DNA from: Cornus controversa
Taxonomy: Eukaryota > Streptophyta > Magnoliopsida > Cornales > Cornaceae
NCBI GenBank assembly: GCA_026545225.1
Contig: CM048847.1
Span: 4,960,001 to 5,024,000, forward strand
DNA length: 64,000 bases
Direction of reading: 5' to 3'
Numbering within the stretch: position 1 is the stretch's first letter; each line of letters begins with the position of its first letter. The notes under the pieces are model-generated. The model was not told where the DNA came from and did no database searches. It saw only the letters and a program-made list of their open reading frames with translations. The position numbers and the translations under genes are program-made. Shown piece after piece: positions 20,964-31,532 of the stretch.

Positions 20964-23494
20964 TTTTTTGTGACAGAATCGACCGTCTTGACTTCAGAAA
21001 GAAACAAGCTCACAACAACAATTTGAAATTAGTGTCCTTTGAGTTGTTTTCTTTCCAAAAGTTATATTCCTAGAAAATCGTGCCACAATAAGAATCGTAC
21101 GTTGTTATTGCCAAATTTAATATTATAGACATACAAAATACTCAACGATCATGCTGATCCAATCTTCATCATGTTTTGTTTCAGTCGTTTTGATCCGAAA
21201 ATAGAAATTTGTAGTAAATCGTGCATGATCACAACTGGATCGTGCATTGTGCCAGAATCGAACGTTTGGACATCAGAAAAGAAATGAGCATGCCAACATC
21301 GATTTTAAACTTGTTTTATTTGCGTTGTTTTGTTTCAAAAAGTCAAATTACTTAAGAAATAGTACCACAATCAGAATTTGACGTTGCATGTTGGCTAAAT
21401 CGACCGCCTAAAAGTCCAAAAGACACAACGAGCATGTCAGTCCAATCTTCATCTTGTTTGTTCGAGTTGTTTAGATTCGAGAAGAGCAATTCATTGTAGA
21501 AATCGTTCATTATCGCAATCGTATCCTGGTTTGTCTCAGAATTGACTGTCTAGAGATCCAAAAGAAATGAGCATGCAACAACGATTTTGAATTAGTTTCA
21601 TTTGAGTTCTTTTGTTTCGAAAAGTCCTATGCAAAGAGAAATCGTGCATTATCCCAATCGTATGGTGCTTTTGGCCATAATCAACCGTTTGGACATCTGA
21701 AATAAATGGGCATGGCAACAACAATTTTAAACAAGTTTCGTTTGAGTTATTTTGTTTCAAAACTTCAAATTGCTAGAGTAATCGTGCCAGAATTAGAATT
21801 TGGCATTGCTTTTTGCCAAATTTGACCACCTAAACATCCAAAATACACAACGAGCATACTGATCCAATCTTCATAATGTTTTGTTAGGGTTATTCTTATT
21901 CGAAAAGTGCAATTCATAGTAGAAATCGTGTATTATCCCAATCGTGTGGTGTTTTGTGCCAGAATCGACTGTCTTTACGTCAGAAAGAAACGAGCATGCA
22001 ACATTAGTTTCAAATTAGTGTCGCTTGAGTTGTTGTCTTTCAAAAAGTTCTATACCTAGAAAAATTGTGCCACAATAAGAATCGTACGTTGTTGTTGTCA
22101 AATTCAATATTCTAGACATCCAAAAGACTCAACGATCATGCCGATCCAATCTTCATAATGTTTTGTTTCTGTCATTTTGATTCAAAAATAGAAAGTCGTA
22201 GTAAAATCGTGCATGATCACAACTGTATCGTGCATTATGCTAGAATCGACCGTCTGGACATCAGAAAAGAAATGAGCATGGCAACATCGATTTTAAACTT
22301 GTTTTATTTGAGTTGTTTTGTTTCGAAACACTGAATTACTTGAGAAATTGTACCACACTCAGAATTTGACGTTGCATGTTACCTAAATCGACTGCCTACA
22401 TGTCCAAAAGACACAACGAGCATGCCGGTCCAATCTTCATCAGGTTTGTTCGAGTCGTTCAGATTCGAGAAGAGTAATTCATCATAGAAATCGTTCATTA
22501 TCACAACCGTATCCTACTTTGGCTCAGAATCGACTGTGTCGACATCCAAAAGAAATGAGAATGCAACAACGATTTTAAATTAGTTTCGTTTGAGTTCTTT
22601 TATTTCACTTAGTCCTATTCAAAGAGAAATCGTGCATTATCCCAATCATATGGTGCTTTGGGCCAAAATCAGCTTTTGGGATATTAGAAATAAATGGGCG
22701 TGGCAACAACAATTTTAAACTACTTTCGTTCGAGTTGTTTTGTTTCAAAATTTAAATTCCTTCAGTAATCGTGCCACAATTAGAATTTGACTCTACTTTT
22801 TGACAAACTTGACGACCTAGACATCCAAAATACACAACGAGCATACTGATCCAATCTTTATCACGTTTTGTTAGGGTTATTCTTATTCGATAAGAGGAAT
22901 TCCTAGTAGAAATCATGTATTATCCCGATCGTATGGTTTTTTGTGCCAGAATCGACCGTCTTGACTTCAGAAAGAAACAAGCTCGCAACAACAATTTGAA
23001 ATTAGTGTCGTTTGAGTTGTTTTCTTTCCAAAAGTTCTATTCCTAGAAAATCGTGCCACAATAAGAATCGTACGTTGTTGGTTCCAAATTTAATATTATA
23101 GACATACAAAATACTCAACGATCATGCCGATCCAATCTTCATTATGTTTTGTTTCAGTCGTTTTGATCCGAAAATAGAAATTTGTAGTAAATCGTGCATG
23201 ATCACAACTGGATCGTGCATTGTGCTAGAATCGAACGTCTGGACATCAGAAAAGAAATGAGAATGCTAACATCAATTTTAAACTTGTTTTATTTGCGTTG
23301 TTTTGTTTCAAAAAGTCAAATTACTTAAGAAATTGTACCAGAATCAGAATTTGACGTTGCATGTTGCCTAAATCGACCGCCTAGACATCCAAAAGACACA
23401 ACGAGCATGCCAGTCCAATCTTCATCTTGTTTGTTCGAGTTGTTTAGATTCAAAAAGAGCAATTCATCGTAGAAATCGTTCATTATCGCAATCG
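20964..23494 (+). repeat. Satellite array segment (about 18 monomers)
   Basis: It continues in phase from the left of element D, in the order F, G, A', B', C', D', E', F', G', A, B, C, D, E, F, G, A', B' (partial). One complete 14-mer is included. It stops inside B' at CATTATCGCAATCG, where the pol fragment of the composite block begins with a 2-bp CG overlap. Confidence 0.9.
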
Positions 23495-23833
23495 CTTGGC
23501 ATTGCCACCGCAATTGTCAAGTGTACACAATACTTTCCACGTTTCGATGTTGAGAAAGTATGAGCCGGATCCTTCACATGTGTTGGATTGGACAGATCTT
23601 GAGGTGGAGGAGGACGTGTCTTACGAGGAGAGACCGGTACAGGTTTTGGATGCTAGGGAGCAAGTGCTTCGAGGCAAGACGATTCCATTGGTTAAAGTCC
23701 TTTGGAGGCATCACGGAGTCGAGGAAGCTACATGGGAGCGAGAATAAGAAGTCCGCTCAAAATATCCTGAGTTGTTCACTACTTGAGGTATGTTTCTAAT
23801 TTCGGGGATGAAATTCCCTTAAGGGGGGGAGGT
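23495..23833 (+). pseudogene. 3' fragment of a Tekay-like pol (integrase tail and chromodomain) plus PPT
   Basis: About 83 codons (to 23747) match the last part of elements C and D: the [10 protein letters not shown] motif before the chromodomain, then most of the chromodomain. A TAA at 23745-23747 replaces a CAA codon present in element C. The rest of the C-terminus ([10 protein letters not shown]-like, but with changes) and a pol-like stop follow. The polypurine tract AAGGGGGGGAGGT is at 23821-23833. Everything upstream of the fragment is missing and replaced by satellite. Confidence 0.88.
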
Positions 23834-24208
23834 TGTTGAGACCGTGACCAATTTTGGCCGGTTTTGCATTTTTCGCATTTTAATTGGCATAAATGCATTT
23901 TGAGTGATGTTTAACATGTTTTGAGTGTGGGAAACATGTTTGGGAAGTATTTTTAAGGTTTTGGAAAGTTTTCAGGAGATTTGGAGAAGTTTGACTTTTT
24001 GGTCAAACTGGGGCCCGGGGTGCGACTTAAGTGGGTCCGGTAATCCGAAAAATTTCCAAAAATATTTATTTTTGGGAATGGCTTAGATGAAATGATTAGA
24101 GAGTAAAGGAAGTGATTTCGAGACCGTAGGAGTTTTCAGAATCGAAAAAGGAGTCTGGGAAGGTACGTTAAGTGGCCCGGGGGTATTTTGGTCTTTTTGC
24201 AAACCCTA

Positions 24209-24310
24209 GATATTTTAAATATCAGTGGCTGAGAGTCCCAGCCATTTCTCACGCCTCTTTCTCTCTCTAAAGCTCTCCATCTTCATAGCTCTCCCTTCTC
24301 TCTACATTTC
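24209..24310 (+). promoter_or_regulatory. Candidate core promoter of LTR-B
   Basis: GATATTTTAAATATC is followed by CTCTTTCTCTCTCTAAAGC and a second TC tract. The same layout is seen in LTR-C and LTR-D. A second copy of this region is at 28810-28910. Confidence 0.4.
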
Positions 24311-24462
24311 GGACCCGTTCGGCTTGGATTCAAGACTCGTCGAAGGAGGGAGATACGTAGGGGACGGCTAGGGCTTCCATTTGAACCGAACAAAGTGGTG
24401 ATTCGGCAAGGTAGACTCCGCTGGAAAATTGGTGAAGTGCTTGGAAGGCCTTCATTTTCGAG

Positions 24463-25606
24463 GTAGGGGTTCTTCTTCTCTTCTAATTGTCGATTCTAGG
24501 GTTTCGGGTAAAGAAGAGAGGTATAGGTTGTGTTTCACATGCTTTAGGATGGTGAGAGGTGTAGAAAGTTGTGTTTTCTTCTTCTCTAGAGTCCTATCTT
24601 TTCACAATTGTGTATATTGTGTTGGTGGTAGCATGTGGGTTTGAAGTATATGAGTGTAAGGAATTGATACATAGGTATTATGTGCTCAATTTGGTGTATA
24701 TGTGGAAAAATGTGTACCAAGTGTCATATATGTAATTATATGTGGGAATGTGGTTGTTGAATGCATGTTTAGTTCTATGTGCTAAAATTATGCATTGAGT
24801 GTAGCATGAGTAAAATATGCTAATTTTGAAGTTGTATGCATATGAGATGGTATATGCATGTGTTATACATATATGTGCTATATGTGGTATGTGGTGATGG
24901 AAAATATGCTTGTTACTTCTTTTTAGTATCAATGAGCATGATTTGTGCATGAAAATAAAATGTCATGTGTTTATGCATTCATATTGCATACGTGGGAAGT
25001 TGCGGGAAAAATGACGCAAATGAGGTGCACGGGGCTTCGGAGTAGTCCAACCGTGTTGTGAGATGTGGTAAAATTATCCACTACGTATGGCCCTCGGAGT
25101 GGACCCGCCATACCAAGGCTTAATGCCTAGGATCGGAGTATGTCCAATACTAATGACCTTTCGGAGTTGTCCCGGTCATAGGATGATTATCGGAGGATGT
25201 CCATGATTCGTGAGCCTCGGAGTTGCCCCCTCACTCTATGGCAATCCCATATATTGCTATGGTACAATGACCCTTCGGAGTTGTCCCGATCATTGGATGT
25301 TATCGGAGTTGTCCAAGGTTACATGATCCTCGGAGCGGACCAATCATGTAGGGTATCGGATGAGGACCGAGGGAGAGAGCATTTACTCACTTTAATGCTT
25401 TTATGTTTGAACATGTTATACATGATTCGTGATATGTGCAATTCTCTTAAATTGCTATTATTGATGTGTTTGTGAGATTGTGGATGTGGCATGTAGTGTA
25501 TTCATATGCATCCCATGTAGGTCGTGTCGGGTCGGCACTTAGAAGGGTTGGGGAACCTTTACTGAGCCGCAGTGGTGCTCACCCCTTTATTCTAAATATT
25601 TTACAG
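24463..25606 (+). other. Candidate leader intron in LTR-B
   Basis: The donor TTTTCGAG|GTAGGGGTT is at 24462/24463. The acceptor TATTTTACAG|ATAAAGCGCC is at 25606/25607, preceded by GTGCTCACCCC. The interval is 1144 bp and AT-rich, and it contains the hairpin array. Both boxes align with those of C and D although the sequence between them is largely unalignable by eye. Confidence 0.5.
25085..25349 (+). repeat. Array of hairpins with conserved TCGGAG core, LTR-B
   Basis: Stems are GTATGGC (25085-25091)/GCCATAC (25107-25113), ATGACC (25153-25158)/GGTCAT (25174-25179), GTGAG (25210-25214)/CTCAC (25230-25234), AATGA (25266-25270)/TCATT (25290-25294) and ACATGAT (25321-25327)/ATCATGT (25343-25349). 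All stems differ and all pair. The loops share YTCGGAGNNG.CC. It is homologous to the array in LTR-A (5676-6023), although the two LTR families otherwise differ. Confidence 0.85.
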
Positions 25607-26164
25607 ATAAAGCGCCGATGACGGATGGGACATGAGTGTCCAAGTGGAACACTAGTGGTGTTTATGCTATCTTTTGGATGTTGAGCATTTTGTGGCTATC
25701 CATACCGGCTTGTGGCATGGGACTTATGTTTTTAGTTATGGTTGTGCTTTGGACGAATGTAATTTGGATGTATGTATGGGATTTTAAACTTGTTGGGTGT
25801 GAAAAGACAACGGTTTAATTTATGTAGCGCCCATGGTGGCATTTTATTCATTTTGATGATGTTTCCATTTTTAATGGGTTGTGTCCGTGAAAGAAATGAT
25901 TCATTTTGGTGTATGAATTCAGTTATGGAAATGAATTTGGGAATTAAGGATGGTTTATACACTTGAGTTTTGGGTGTATTGTGAACCTAGGGAAATTTCT
26001 ATGATTATGCAAGATTTGAGATTCAAATGTATAGGTTGATGTGCGAGTATGATTTTATATCAATGGTAGATGATTTATATGAAATATGAATGGTCTAAGG
26101 TGGTTTGGTTGAGATTTGGGTTCAATTTGATCTTGTGTAGGTGTTTGGGAATTTCCGGGCAGTG

Positions 26165-26389
26165 CATTTCGATCAATCGAAATGCCCATTTCGATTAATC
26201 GAGATGCCCATCTCGATTGATCGAAATGGTTGCGAGATTTTATGTATTTTTAAGCTTTATTTCGATTAATCGAAGCCCCAATTTCGATTAATCGAAATAA
26301 TGCAGGTCCAAGATACCGAGATGGTGTTTGCTTCGATTGATGGGGTCAAAATCTCGATTGATCGAGATGCATCTCGATTGATCGAGATT
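26165..26389. repeat. Array of TTTCGATTAATCGAAA-type palindromes, LTR-B
   Basis: About eight units occur. Three of them (from 26165) have CATTTCGAT or CATCTCGAT arms, and the last two are ATCTCGATTGATCGAGAT. The T-to-C change in the left arm is matched by A-to-G in the right arm. The position, between the candidate acceptor and the LTR end, is the same as in element D. Confidence 0.9.
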
Positions 26390-26768
26390 ACTATTCACAG
26401 CTTTTTCCAAAACTTCATTTCGGCGTAATTTCTTCGTTCTAGATTGGAATTGAGCGTGGTTTTTTTTGAACTTGAGTATTTTTGGATTCTCTATCCAATT
26501 GTGTAAGTCTTAGTTCCAGATTCCAATCACAGAAAGTTTTGAGGCTCAAAAGTGAGTGATTCTTAAAAGTGTGGGCGTGTAAATGTTCACTAAGGTGTGT
26601 GATTTGATGTAGGGCCCATGGGGGTTGGTTAAGATGGATTTGTGTGCATTCATATGCAAGAATTAGGTTAAGCTTCCGCGGGGAATAAGGGTAATGAGGG
26701 TCCATTGGGACTAATGGACGGGTTAACCTCCGGTTGCCCGGGAGACGGGAAACGGGGGCGTTACAGAA

Positions 26769-26786
26769 TGGTATCAGAGCACTAGG
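26769..26786 (+). other. Primer binding site of element B
   Basis: TGGTATCAGAGC begins three bases after the LTR-B end. One TAGGTTGGAATACCTA motif follows. Confidence 0.9.
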
Positions 26787-27025
26787 TTGGAATACCTAGG
26801 GACGAAGGGTGAAACTTGATTTTGTAGTCACTTGAGGTTAAGGAGTGGAACATAAGGATTTGAACTTGAGATTATAAATTGCTTATGTGGAACTTTATGT
26901 ATGCTTACGTCTTCATAACATGCTTTTGTGGATTAAATTGACATGGCATAAGTAAGCATGATGGATATGTGTGAGAAGTGCAAATTTATTGGACTTAAAT
27001 TTTCTTGTTGTGCATATAGAAAGAA
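26787..27025 (+). other. Untranslated leader of element B
   Basis: No open frame of note is present between PBS and gag. It is similar to 32242-32477 in element C (for example TTATGTGGAACTT, GTGGATTRAATTGACTTGGCAT and TTTTCTTGTTGTGC). Confidence 0.6.
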
Positions 27026-28189
27026 ATGCCTCCAAGAAGAGCGCGGGACATTGGCGCTGATGCTCCTCAGGAGCCAACAGATGGAACGCAATTTATGCGT
27101 GATATGGCGGACACTATGAGAAGAATGGCTAGGGAAGCCAGGGAAGAGGAGGTTCAGGCATTGCCTAGAGTTGCCTTGAGCCGCCAAATGGTAGCAATGA
27201 AGGAATATGTGAAATTTAAGCCGCCTACCTTTGATGGCGCACGTGATCCACTTGTGGCTGAGAGTTGGATAGACCAAACTCACGAACTCATGGTTGCTCT
27301 TGCAATCAATGAGGATTTGAAAGTGGGAGTAGCGGCGCTTCACTTACAAGGAGAAGCTGATCGGTGGTGGCAATTCATCGGGAATGTCCACAATACCGAG
27401 ACTATGGACTGGGAGACCTTTAAGGGTTTATTCTTTGACAAGTTCTTTCCGGCTTCGGTGAAAGACCGGATGAGGCAAGAGTTCATAGACTTAGTCCAAG
27501 GGGACTTGGATGTGATGGGGTACGAGACCAAATTCACCTCATTGGCTCGCTTTGCCTCGGAGATGGTAGCTAATGAAGAGCTAAAGGTGAAAAAGTTTGT
27601 GAAGGGACTGAAAACCTCTATCAGAAAGAGGGTGTCCATCTTGGGTTTGAGGACCTACAGTGAGGTGGTTGACAGAGCCTTGGTGGCTGAGGAGGATGAC
27701 AGAGACACTCAGAGGTTGTGGGACTCTAGACAGCAAGCTAAGGGTACGGGTACCTCTTCGAGTGGTCATGGGAGGAAAAGAAACAGGGAGGGCAGATCAG
27801 GTTCACAGGGGCAGCAGCAGACTCGCCCAGTACCTTCATTGTCCTTACCTACTGGATCTACACGATCCACAGTTGTGTGCTATCATTGCCAGCAGTCTGG
27901 CCATTTTTGTTCTGAGTGCCCTCAGAGGCAAATAGTGGCATCTGTGCCGGTGGCTTCGGTGGGGGAACGGGTATGCTTTCATTGCAAGCAATCCGGCCAT
28001 GTTAGGGCCAACTGTCCACAGAGACAGAGTACACCGAGTGGTATGGGGACTCAGCAAAGGGCTGGGCAGACAGCTACGGTACAGTCTGGTTTCAGGACAT
28101 TACCGCCACCTCATCCAGCACATTCTGTACAGGGATCTCAGGTAGCGAGAGGTTCCATGCCTGCTTCTAGTCAGCAGTCAGGGTTATAG
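27026..28189 (+). pseudogene. gag of element B (387 codons, ended by an in-frame TAG)
   Basis: It starts Met-Pro-Pro-Arg-Arg-Ala-Arg-Asp, has a gag capsid-like region with RWWQFI and GYETKFTSLARFA motifs, a basic linker, and two CCHC zinc knuckles (CYHC...H...C and CFHC...H...C). A Gln/Pro-rich linker toward protease follows. A TAG at 28187-28189 replaces the CAG of element C (33639-33641), after which the same frame continues into protease. The product would bind element RNA and build the particle. It closely resembles the element C gag. Confidence 0.88.
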
Positions 28190-28513
28190 GGGACTGGGCA
28201 GCAGTCACAGGGCCGTGTGTTCACGCTTGCTCCGGCAGAGGATGTACCGGGACCGTCAGTGGTCAGAGGTATTTTCCTGGTTTTTAGCTCGTGGGCTAGG
28301 GTGTTGATAGATTCAGGTGCATCACATTCATTCATATCTGTTGCATTTGCTTGTGCCTTGGGGCTGCGGGTGTCATCACTGGAGTCACCATTGTCCATTG
28401 ATACACCAGTTGGGGGTAGGGTTACCCTGGATAGAGTGTGTCGGTCTTGCGAGATCGAGGTTGCTGGGCGTCGACTAGTGTTCGACTTTGTGTTGCTAGA
28501 CATGACCACTTTT
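28190..28513 (+). pseudogene. Partial protease of element B, joined to LTR sequence
   Basis: The gag frame continues, with the protease Asp-Ser-Gly-Ala-Ser-His active site, to [13 protein letters not shown]. At 28511-28513 (TTT) the sequence switches to LTR-B (equivalent to 23913 onward). The rest of protease, RT, RNase H, integrase and the first 79 bp of the LTR are deleted. Three bases are shared at the join. Confidence 0.92.
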
Positions 28514-29334
28514 AACATGTTTTGAGTGTGGGAAACATGTTTGGGAAGTATTTTTAAGGTTTTGGGAAGTTTTCAGGAGATTTGGAGAAGTTTGACTTTT
28601 TGGTCAAACTGGGGCCCGGGGTGCGACTTAAGTGGGTCCGGTAATCCGGAAAATTTCCAAAAATATTTATTTTTGGGAATGGCTTAGATGAAATGTTTAG
28701 AGAGTAAAGGAAGTGATTTCGAGACCGTAGGAGTTTTCGGAATCGAAAAAGGAGTCCGGGAAGGTACGTTAAGTGGCCCGGGGGTATTTTGGTCTTTTTG
28801 CAAACCCTAGATATTTTAAATATCAGTGGCTGAGAGTCCCAGCCATTTCTCACGCCTCTTTCTCTCTCTAAAGCTCTCCATCTTCATAGCTCTCCCTTCT
28901 CTCTACATTTCGGACCCGTTCGGCTTGGATTCAAGACTCTTCGAAGGAGGGAGATACGTAGGGGACGGCTAGGGCTTCCATTTGAACCGAACAAAGTGGT
29001 GATTCGGCAAGGTAGACTCCGCTGGAAAATTGGTGAAGTGCTTGGAAGGCCTTCATTTTCGAGGTAGGGGTTCTTCTTCTCTTCTAATTGTCGATTCTAG
29101 GGTTTCGGGTGAAGAAGAGAGGTATAGGTTGTGTTTCACATGCTTTAGGATGGTGAGAGGTGTAGAAAGTTGTGTTTTCTTCTTCTCTAGAGTCCTATAT
29201 TTTCACAATTGTGTATATTGTGTTGGTGGTAGCATGTGGGTTTGAAGTATATGAGTGTAAGGAATTGATACATAGGTATTATGTGCTCAATTTGGTGTAT
29301 ATGTGGAAAAATGTGTACCAAGTGTCATATATGT
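28514..29334 (+). repeat. Partial LTR-B (second copy, 821 bp)
   Basis: It aligns with 23913-24733 without a gap and with few differences (for example TCGAAGG versus TCTTCGAAGG, and AAAGAAGAG versus GAAGAAGAG). It carries the promoter region and the intron donor (29063/29064) but ends at CATATATGT, where LTR-C starts. Confidence 0.92.
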
Positions 29335-29659
29335 TGTAACGACTCAAAATTTTTTTGAATTATGATTAAAAGTTAAATGAATTTTTAGGCATGATTAATT
29401 TTTTTATGACATGCTTAGTACAATTAAATGACCTTTTTGTGTTTTCGGTTATGGGTATGGGATCGGAATGGGTTCGGGTAACCGGAGGGAATAACTGCCA
29501 ACTCTAGAGAGTAGTATGGGGGTATGGATGTAAGTTTAAGGGTATAAGTGAAGTTTAAAAAAAATGAGGAAAGGCTAGTGTGCGAATAAGCGCAAAAGGC
29601 CCATAACAAGGAGCAAATAAGGGAATGATAGAGGGTTTAGTTGCAAAGGGGCAAATTGA

Positions 29660-29775
29660 TATTATATATATGATATATAGATGTAAAAAGAGAGGAAAAA
29701 TCAGATTTTGACTTCTCTCTCTCTCTCTTGGCCGGCTCCTACTTTCTCTCTCTACAAAATTTCTCTTCTCTCCTT
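29660..29775 (+). promoter_or_regulatory. Candidate core promoter of LTR-C
   Basis: ATTATATATATGATATATAG is followed by TCTCTCTCTCTC tracts, with the same spacing logic as B and D. The transcription start is not known. Confidence 0.45.
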
Positions 29776-29939
29776 CTCTCTAAGATTTGAGGGCTTAAAG
29801 GTGAGATTTGAGGGTGGAGCCAAGAATTAAAGTTGCTCCCCTCACTCCCCTCTTCGTTTTGATCAGTGGAAAGTTGCCATTGGAGGAGTTTGAAGCTTGG
29901 TGAAATTTGGGTCTTCCACCTCTAAGCTTGGATTTTGAG

Positions 29940-31035
29940 GTAGGGGTTCTCCTTCTCATTTATTTGTTGATCCTAGGGTTTCGGGTGAAGTGGTGAGAGT
30001 TAAGGGTGTGTATTGCATGATTTAGAGTGGTAAGAGGGGTGGGATGGGGTGTTCTTCTACTCTCTTTAGTCTCTATTGTGCAATAGATATGTATATGGTT
30101 GTATATACGGTATAAATGGTGAATGTGTGAGAGATATTAGCATGTATGCATATATGCTAGAATTTGTACACATATGTGAAAGTGTGTTATGTTGAACATG
30201 TATGTATTATGTGTTGTTGAGTGAGTTAAATACATGCTATTCTTATATAGAAAATGTGTGTATTAGTGAAGCATGGCTAAAATGTGCTTAAGTGAAGTTT
30301 TGTGGGCATATGCTAATTGTGTTAGGATTTGCATATATGGGAATGTATATATGTGGGTTAATGAATGTGAAATACATGTTATGTTCCTATATAGCTAGCT
30401 TATGTATTGTGAAGCATGAAACATAAGTGCTTGATCCATATGTGTTTGAAATGCTTGTATAGGGCCGTTGTGAGGTAAACGGGAGAGAGAGTGGTTGAGT
30501 AACTTGTTCAATCACCTTGGAGTAGCGAATACTCGGTGATGGTTTGATCACCTCGGAGTAGAGAATACTCGGTGACGAATTTTGAAATAAATCTAATCAC
30601 CTCGGAGTAGAGAATACTCGGTGATAGACTTTGAAACGGGCCGATCACCTCGGAGTAGAGAATTCTCGGTGGCGGATTTCTCAACGGTTCAATCACCTCG
30701 GAGTAGAGAATACTCGGTGATGGATTTTGTAAGTTGTGTGGGAAGTGTCTTGGTTGCATGATTGGGTCAAGAATCATGTTAGGACATTGGGTTGAGTCCG
30801 ATAGAGAGACAATCATATGATTATTGCCTTCATTTTGAATTATGAAGCATGATATGTATTTAATGCATCTATATATATAGGCATTATTGTGAGTGGACAT
30901 GATGTATGTTGAATGATATGTGAAATGTTGTGACATGCGTCCATGTAGGTCGTGTCGGGTTGGCACTTAGGTGGGTTGGGGTACCTCTACTGGGCCGCAG
31001 TGGTGCTCACCCCTTTATTCTAAACTCTTTTACAG
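29940..31035 (+). other. Candidate leader intron in LTR-C
   Basis: The donor TTTTGAG|GTAGGGGTT is at 29939/29940. The acceptor CTTTTACAG|ATAAGGCACC is at 31035/31036, preceded by GTGCTCACCCC. The interval is 1096 bp and contains the hairpin array. Confidence 0.5.
30511..30725 (+). repeat. Five hairpin units in LTR-C
   Basis: Units start at about 30511, 30547, 30596, 30643 and 30692. Each reads ATCACC-TCG-GAGTA-GAGAA-TACTC-GGTGAT with small changes, so ATCACC pairs with GGTGAT and GAGTA with TACTC. Spacing between units is 36-49 bp and the spacer is not conserved. It occupies the same LTR position as the LTR-A and LTR-B arrays. Confidence 0.85.
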
Positions 31036-31532
31036 ATAAGGCACCGATGACGGGCAGGACTTGAATGTTTGAGCGGGACTTTGGTAGCATTTTGATACAT
31101 TTTGGAGATGTTGTACATTTGGCTATCTGTGCTGGCTTGTGGCACGTTGTCTATGTAGTTGTAGTCATGGTTGGATTTTTTTGCATTTTTGGACCTTATG
31201 CATGAAATCCTTGTAATGACTATAAACTTGGAATCCATATGTATTGTGGTTTATTCTTGGACCAAATTTAATTTATGGAATGCAAGGTTGTGATCTATTC
31301 TTATGTCATAACTTTATGTATGGACTTTTCTTAAGTGAATGGGTTGAGAATGAAATGGAATGAATTTGTGGTTTGAAGGGAAGGAATTTGATTGTGTTTT
31401 TGAAAAAAATTATGTTTGAAGTATGATCCAGATGATGAGACTGTAATTGTGGATGTTTGGATATGTTTATGTATGGGTTTGGAGCTAGTTTGGAGACAAA
31501 AGAGACTAAAAGGAGGTTCCCAGGCGAAGATA

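Larger units (their letters stand above)
23834..26765 (+). repeat. LTR-B, complete (2932 bp), shared by two internal regions
   Basis: It starts TGTTGAGACCG straight after a PPT and ends GGGCGTTACA three bases before a PBS. It is therefore both the 3' LTR of the fragment on its left and the 5' LTR of the gag on its right. Such sharing arises by recombination between elements. It contains a promoter-like box (24209-24225), a TC-rich tract (24255-24310), a candidate intron (24463-25606), a hairpin array and a palindrome array. Confidence 0.9.

Noticed and set aside
30508-30966. 152-codon minus-strand frame in LTR-C
   Set aside because: It is produced by the five hairpin repeats (repeating Ile-Leu-Tyr-Ser-Glu-Val-Ile words) and is not a protein family.
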